NCBI RefSeq assembly: GCF_003996995.1
Contig: NZ_RZTT01000002.1
Coordinates: 1 to 64,000, forward strand
Reading direction: 5' to 3'
Source: Mesorhizobium sp. M7A.T.Ca.US.000.02.2.1
GTDB lineage: Bacteria > Pseudomonadota > Alphaproteobacteria > Rhizobiales > Rhizobiaceae
DNA: 64,000 nucleotides
Position 1 is the first letter of the stretch. The number at the start of each line of letters is the position of its first letter. The position numbers and the translations under genes were made by a program. Positions 59,774 through 64,000 of the stretch are shown piece by piece. A model generated the notes under the pieces. That model was not told where the DNA came from. It did not search any database and saw only the letters and a list, made by a program, of their open reading frames with translations.

Positions 59774-60825
59774 CCGCTTCAACTGTCGAGTATCGAGTCT
59801 TCGGCCATCTGGCCGTCACTGAGAAGGCGAGAGATGCAGGTACCTGCGAAACGATGGAGGCAGATATCGCGATCGTCGCGCTTGGATGGGAAACGCGTTT
59901 CGCCGCGTTCGAAAACCATCTTGACCTGAAGGTCGGCAAAATCGTGGTTCTGGACTTTGCTCTGAAGGAAGCGAACGTCCCAGCCGTCGAAGAAAACCGG
60001 CGAAAGCTCATCGCTATGGGTACCCGATGGGGCGTCGAAGTGACTGCGATCACCCTCGAGCCTTCCATCGAGTATCAGAAGAACATCAATCTCCTCGATC
60101 ACCTGCTCACTCAGATGGCCGCTTCATGTGGCTCATACGAAGGAAGCCTGCGGAAGGTTTTCGTCGAGTGCTCGACGATGCCGCGAATCTACATCCAATG
60201 GCTGATTGCGGTGGCATTCAAGAAAATGTCGATTCAGTCTCTCGAATTCGGGTACGCCGAAGGTATCTACGGGAACGCGATCGGCAAAGAGGATTTTTCC
60301 AGCGGCTTGGACCGATACGTCACCGTCCCTCATCTTCAAGGCAGCGGAGGAATGGGCGAAGAGAAAGTCCTGCTCGTGGGGATCGGAGGAGATGCCGACG
60401 TATTCTACGGATTGATCGATATCGTCAGTCCGGAACGGATCTCGCTCCTCGTCCCAAGAAGCGAGAAGAATGCGCATATCGATGCTTTGCTCGATCAACA
60501 GGTGGCCAAGGTACGTGAAACCCACCGGCTCGAAGATGGCGAAGTTCGCGACATCCAGGCTTTCGGGCTGATGGCCCACCTCGATGCTTTCGAGACGTAT
60601 CTCGACGGGTTCGGCTCGCGTGCGGTGGTGAACGTTTTTGTCAGCGGCCCGAAGGTTCAGGCCATCGCTGCTGCCGTGCTCGCCTGCTCCGACAGCCGCG
60701 TCCATCTCAAGGCACGAATTCCCACCTCCTATGCCCATCGTGAAGTCTCAGCGAATGGGCGGTATCATATCTATAGGCTGATTGACCTGACATCCCCTGC
60801 CTGCAGCCTTCCCGGGACGTTCTGA
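59770..60825 (+). CDS. unrecognised two-domain protein of the three-gene unit
   Basis: A 351-residue protein with no family recognised. The pattern suggests two alpha/beta (Rossmann-like) halves. The first has ADIAIVALGWETRFAAF, KIVVLDFALKEANV and KVFVECSTMPRIYIQWLIAV. The second has KVLLVGIGGDADVFYGLIDI, RISLLVPRSEKNAH and VVNVFVSGPKVQAIAAAVLA. Strands followed by Gly-rich turns recall CARF-like or other nucleotide-sensing folds, but no diagnostic motif is seen. It starts in an ATGA overlap with the ATPase gene, so the products are probably made in fixed ratio. Confidence 0.75.
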   Translation: MTASTVEYRVFGHLAVTEKARDAGTCETMEADIAIVALGWETRFAAFENHLDLKVGKIVVLDFALKEANVPAVEENRRKLIAMGTRWGVEVTAITLEPSIEYQKNINLLDHLLTQMAASCGSYEGSLRKVFVECSTMPRIYIQWLIAVAFKKMSIQSLEFGYAEGIYGNAIGKEDFSSGLDRYVTVPHLQGSGGMGEEKVLLVGIGGDADVFYGLIDIVSPERISLLVPRSEKNAHIDALLDQQVAKVRETHRLEDGEVRDIQAFGLMAHLDAFETYLDGFGSRAVVNVFVSGPKVQAIAAAVLACSDSRVHLKARIPTSYAHREVSANGRYHIYRLIDLTSPACSLPGTF

Positions 60826-61093
60826 CACGATCTTGCATTCGAGTAGCATCATGGTCCCAGTAGCCGTTCCGCCAAGCCTTCAGCGCATGTTCGTGTCGCC
60901 CGATCCGGTCGATGGGGGACTAATTCCCACTTAGAAGCTGCTCTACATCAGATCAGGGGAAATGCAGACTGGCAGAATTCCATAATTAGCGACTCAAAAC
61001 ATATACTCAGGCGAGACTGTTTAGCATAGAAATAGTGAGCGCTCTCCAATATGTTAGGCTCTGTCGCAGTAGCGCAACAAGCTCAGTCTTTGG

Positions 61094-61336
61094 ATGGGTG
61101 GTATGAGGATGAGACGACTGAATGTGTACAGGCTCAGTCATTTTATCGAGGCTCTCGTTTTTGTCGTAAGCGCGTTCGGTGCGACGTGGCTTACCAGCTT
61201 TGTGAACGCGCCATGGTGGGCATATGTGATTATAGCGGCCATCACTATGGGCATGTTCGTAGCCGTGCGTCGGGTCCTTTCTGAGCCGCAACGTATGGGA
61301 CTCTTGGCACACAACTCGGCAGCGACCTCTGCGTGA
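61094..61336 (+). CDS. small membrane protein, two helices
   Basis: An 80-residue protein with two hydrophobic stretches (FIEALVFVVSAFGATWL and WWAYVIIAAITMGMFVAV) and basic ends. Three in-frame ATGs lie within 16 bases, so the start is uncertain. No family recognised. Confidence 0.45.
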   Translation: MGGMRMRRLNVYRLSHFIEALVFVVSAFGATWLTSFVNAPWWAYVIIAAITMGMFVAVRRVLSEPQRMGLLAHNSAATSA

Positions 61337-61431
61337 ACCCAGGCGCCTTGAAAATGTCCCCGATGCGTCCGGATTTTTGGCGGTGATCTTCAATCAAATG
61401 CGATGAGCTGCAATTTCTGGCGACGGCCACG

Positions 61432-62490
61432 CTAAGGGCGGGCCTCCAGCACCATGTTGAACGGTGTCTCCGCGGCGCGACGCAATCGCTTGAAGCCGCC
61501 GCCGGTCACAACCTTGCGCAGCCTCGCCTCACCGGCCTGGGCTCCAAGCGCGAGCCCGACTTCCTGCGACACGGATGCGGGCGTGCACACGAAAGTGGAA
61601 GCGGCATAGTAAACGCGGCCGACGGGATTGAGGTTCGCCGCCAGATGATCATGCGCGAACGGCTCGACGATCATCCACGTGCCGTCCGGCTTGAGCGATC
61701 CGTGGACATGGGTGGCGGCGCCCGTCGGGTCGCCCATGTCGTGAAGGCAATCGAAGAATGTGACGAGGTCATACGTTCCGGGATAGCTCTTGGCGGCCGC
61801 CACGTCGAACCGCGTGTTAACGCCGACGCCGGCTACCTCGGCCGCCTTGCGGGCGCGCTCAATCGAGGGGGCATGATAGTCGAAGCCGACGAAGCGCGAA
61901 TTGGGGAAGGCCTGTGCCATGAGCACGGTCGATGCACCATGACCGCATCCAACATCCGCGACGTCCACGCCGCGTTCGAGCTTCTCGACGACGCCCTCCA
62001 AGGCCGGCAGCCAGGAGTCGATCAGATTGGCATTGTAGCCTGGACGGAAGAACCGTTCCGTACCGCGAAACAGACACGCGCTATGATCGTGCCACCCGAC
62101 GCCCTTGCCGGACTGGAATGCCTGCCTCACCTTTTCTTCATCGAGCCACAGCGCGGACAGGAACTCGAATGCGCCTGCCATGAAGGCCGGGCTGTCTTCA
62201 TCAGCGAACACCAGCTCTTGCTCGGCGTTGAGATAGAATTTGTCGCTCGCTTCATCGTAGTCGACGTAACCCGCCGCCGCCTGCCCGGAAAGCCATTCCC
62301 TTACGAGGCGTTCCTGGGTGCCGGTGCGTGTCGAAAGTTCGGCGGCCGTCATCTTGCCGCCTTCGCGCAATGCCTTGAACAGGCCGAGTCTGTCCCCCAG
62401 CAGGACTCCCGCGCCCGTTGCGATCGCACCGAGATCGCCGACCATTTTCCCCAAGAATGCGTCCAACTTTTCCTGATTCGCTTCAGACAT
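61432..62490 (-). CDS. class I SAM-dependent methyltransferase with N-terminal winged helix
   Basis: A 352-residue protein. The N-terminal region (LGDRLGLFKALREGGKMTAA, ERLVREWLSGQAAAGYVDYD) is a winged-helix dimerisation domain as in plant-type O-methyltransferases and Rv2258c-like proteins. The SAM site is DVADVGCGHGASTVLMAQAF followed by FVGFDYHAPSI, and FFDCLHDMGDP is the post-II motif. The substrate is unknown. The stop is close to the converging small membrane gene; GGGAGA precedes the ATG. Confidence 0.88.
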   Translation of the reverse strand: MSEANQEKLDAFLGKMVGDLGAIATGAGVLLGDRLGLFKALREGGKMTAAELSTRTGTQERLVREWLSGQAAAGYVDYDEASDKFYLNAEQELVFADEDSPAFMAGAFEFLSALWLDEEKVRQAFQSGKGVGWHDHSACLFRGTERFFRPGYNANLIDSWLPALEGVVEKLERGVDVADVGCGHGASTVLMAQAFPNSRFVGFDYHAPSIERARKAAEVAGVGVNTRFDVAAAKSYPGTYDLVTFFDCLHDMGDPTGAATHVHGSLKPDGTWMIVEPFAHDHLAANLNPVGRVYYAASTFVCTPASVSQEVGLALGAQAGEARLRKVVTGGGFKRLRRAAETPFNMVLEARP

Positions 62491-62508
62491 CTGAATCTCC
62501 CTTTGGGT

Positions 62509-62760
62509 TCAATCTCTCCAGGCGACGGAGCCGTGCTCGTCATGAGGCGCCTTGAGCATCAGATGCTCGAAGACATGCAGATATCCCCGGCGGCTCATCC
62601 GCGCTGCCGATCCTGCACCAGACCATATCGGTGACGAGCGGCGCGGTGGTCGGGAATGACAGCCACCTCCATGCCGTTGAAAAGCAGGAAATCCGTCACT
62701 TTGCCCTCGTCGGTAACCGGCGGAGCCGGAGTGGTCGTCACCAGGGCAAGCCCTGTTGCA
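62509..62760 (-). pseudogene. N-terminal remnant of M16 (insulinase/processing) peptidase
   Basis: One frame reads TDEGKVTDFLLFNGMEVAVI with PDHRAA; a second frame continues VTDMVWCRIGSADEPPG; a third gives GYLHVFEHLMLKA, which carries the H-x-x-E-H zinc motif of M16 peptidases. The frame ends shortly after at 62509. Two frame changes and the missing remainder make it non-functional. Confidence 0.6.
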
Positions 62761-63393
62761 GCAGGTATCCTTGGGCAGCCTGTCAGAACATCGATGACTC
62801 CGGTTGTGGTGCCGGGGCGGGCGATCAGGGGCCAAGTGATTGTTCCGCGGCGGCTGTATGTTGTGGTAAGGTGATCATGCGAACTCTTGTTGGTCGGTCA
62901 CGTGTTTTGCGGATGACCCGCATGTACTGTGCCAAATGAGAAAACCATTCAAACGCAATCCAGTAGATCTGACTGTATCCGACATTGTCGGAATTTGGAC
63001 ATCGCCGAACGCGAAGCGCTCGGGGCTTGTGACGATACTTGAGCGTGCTGCTTCGGAGGAGGGATGCGCCTCGAACCGGCCGCGAGGCCTTTTTCTGGCA
63101 ACGGATATTCCGGCCGGGTTAGGCCGCGAGGAAAGCGACGGTGAATAAGAGGTAGAGGACCAACCGTTTTGAGCGGGTAGTTGCCGTGTTGCGCCCCCAG
63201 GCAAAGGCCAGCACCACGGAGCAGTATTTCTGGTGGCGATACTACATCGCCTTTAAGTGCCGGTTACCCGTTTTTACCCAGTTGGCCTGGTGCATTCAGA
63301 GCGAGGTCGTTGGAAACCGCTTATTGTGGCTATGAGCAAACTCGGGATGGAGGAGTGGACCCAAAAATTGGCAAAATGCCCCAGGGAGGATTA
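62761..63393. other. 633 bases with no supported gene
   Basis: Part of this probably held the M16 signal sequence (minus strand) and the upstream region of the sugar-binding protein gene. GGGAGGATTAC directly before 63394 is a good ribosome site for that gene. Confidence 0.4.
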
Positions 63394-64000
63394 CATGGGT
63401 CGCTCATTCCCCGTACTCGTTACAGGTGCGCGTCGCTACGCAAACAGCTTGCTTTTGACTTGGCGTTTCTTGCCGTTTCGGCATCGCTCACTAATTCGGC
63501 CGCTGCCGACACCGTGAACTGGCGTCAATTCGAAGGGACCAGCATAACTTGGGCCTACGACATCCACCCCTATGCGGATGCTCTCGCTGCGCAACTTTCC
63601 GGAGTTCGAGAAGCTGACCCGGCATCAAGGTCACGCCGGAACTCTACCCAGACGATTCTTACTGGAACAAGATGACGATCCAACTGACGACGAAGTCGCC
63701 AGCATGGGATGTGTTCGGCACTGGCATTCAGCCCGCGTAGGACCTCGCTCCGAGTGGCGCCTGCTGGACAAATACCTGAGTGATCCGAAGCTTACCGATG
63801 CTGGATACGACTACATTCGGACATGATCAAGAAGTGCGCGGCTCCTTCCTTCGCCAATGATAACTGGAACCAGGTCGTGGACGGCATCTCGTCCGGCCGC
63901 ACCGCGATGACGATCGACTCAAAAATGTTCGGCTTCTGGAACGATGTTGCGGGGAAGCCGGCATCCGGCAAGATCGCCTTCGCTCCGCCGCTGCACGCAC
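63394..64000 (+). pseudogene. sugar ABC transporter solute-binding protein, decayed, runs off window
   Basis: After the ATG (MGRSFPVLVTGARRYANSLL) the signal region shifts frame to LAFDLAFLAVSASLTNSAAA. The mature start DTVNWRQFEGTSITWAYDIH follows, then in other frames PEFEKLT, YPDDSYWNKMTIQLTTKSPA-like sequence, LDKYLSDPKLTDAGYDY and SFANDNWNQVVDGISSGRTA, NDVAGKPASGKIAFAPPLHA to the edge. This is a family 1 extracellular binding protein with several frameshifts and an internal deletion between LTDAGYDY and the DNWNQV block. Confidence 0.65.

Noticed and set aside
62936-63148. A 70-codon plus-strand frame starting MRKPFKRNP
   Set aside because: It has a plausible start but no homology-like pattern and lies in decayed DNA.

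Overview
The window looks like a chromosome segment of a Mesorhizobium-type member of the Rhizobiales. It is GC-rich. It has a TRAP-linked uronate catabolic operon, a thiCOSGED thiamin operon behind a TPP riboswitch, and rhizobial-style intergenic palindromes. It also carries a decayed type III effector related to the Mesorhizobium loti Mlr6361 / Xanthomonas XopAD / Ralstonia RipS family. The species is an inference from gene content.

Layout. (1) 1-10.2 kb: a signal peptidase I paralogue, then a uronate/pectin-monomer module. uxuB is divergent from uxaC-dctPQM-gntR-kduI-kduD-kdgF, with a dyad operator candidate in the divergent gap. The operon imports hexuronates or unsaturated uronates through a TRAP transporter, linearises them (KdgF), isomerises them (UxaC, KduI) and reduces them (UxuB, KduD) toward 2-keto-3-deoxygluconate. 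An FCD-type GntR regulator lies inside the operon. (2) 10.3-17.9 kb: coniferyl-aldehyde-type dehydrogenase, sulfotransferase, RecQ, a LysR regulator divergent from an SDR plus NADP-oxidoreductase pair, and a small secreted protein. (3) 18-32.7 kb: a gene graveyard. It holds the multiply frameshifted effector with a DFDGD polymerase-like loop and a shikimate-kinase domain, a C48-protease tail, a GGDEF-EAL protein split by an in-frame stop, IS110 and IS256 remnants, a HisKA_2 kinase, a broken response regulator, three Hsp20 genes (one broken) and DUF982/NDUFA4-like fragments. (4) 32.9-38.3 kb: the intact thi operon on the minus strand. (5) 38.3-41.7 kb: another decayed stretch, with a frameshifted scpB-like gene. 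(6) 41.7-60.8 kb: a probable defence island. It has a DUF433/DUF5615 toxin-antitoxin pair, an SbcD/SbcC-like pair next to a giant DUF4011-helicase-Vsr (Hhe-like) protein, a stand-alone AAA ATPase, and the stump of an Mrr-like nuclease. Last comes a tight three-gene unit (metallophosphoesterase, ORC/CDC6-like ATPase, unrecognised two-domain protein), the best candidate here for an undescribed system. (7) 61-64 kb: a methyltransferase, an M16 peptidase stump, and a decayed sugar-binding protein gene running off the end.

Frameshifts and stops cluster in regions 3, 5 and 7, while regions 1, 2 and 4 are clean. This argues for real decay of accessory DNA rather than uniformly poor sequence. The exceptions worth re-sequencing are the single-base lesions in the metallophosphoesterase, the GGDEF-EAL protein and one Hsp20 gene, where the rest of the reading frame is well preserved.
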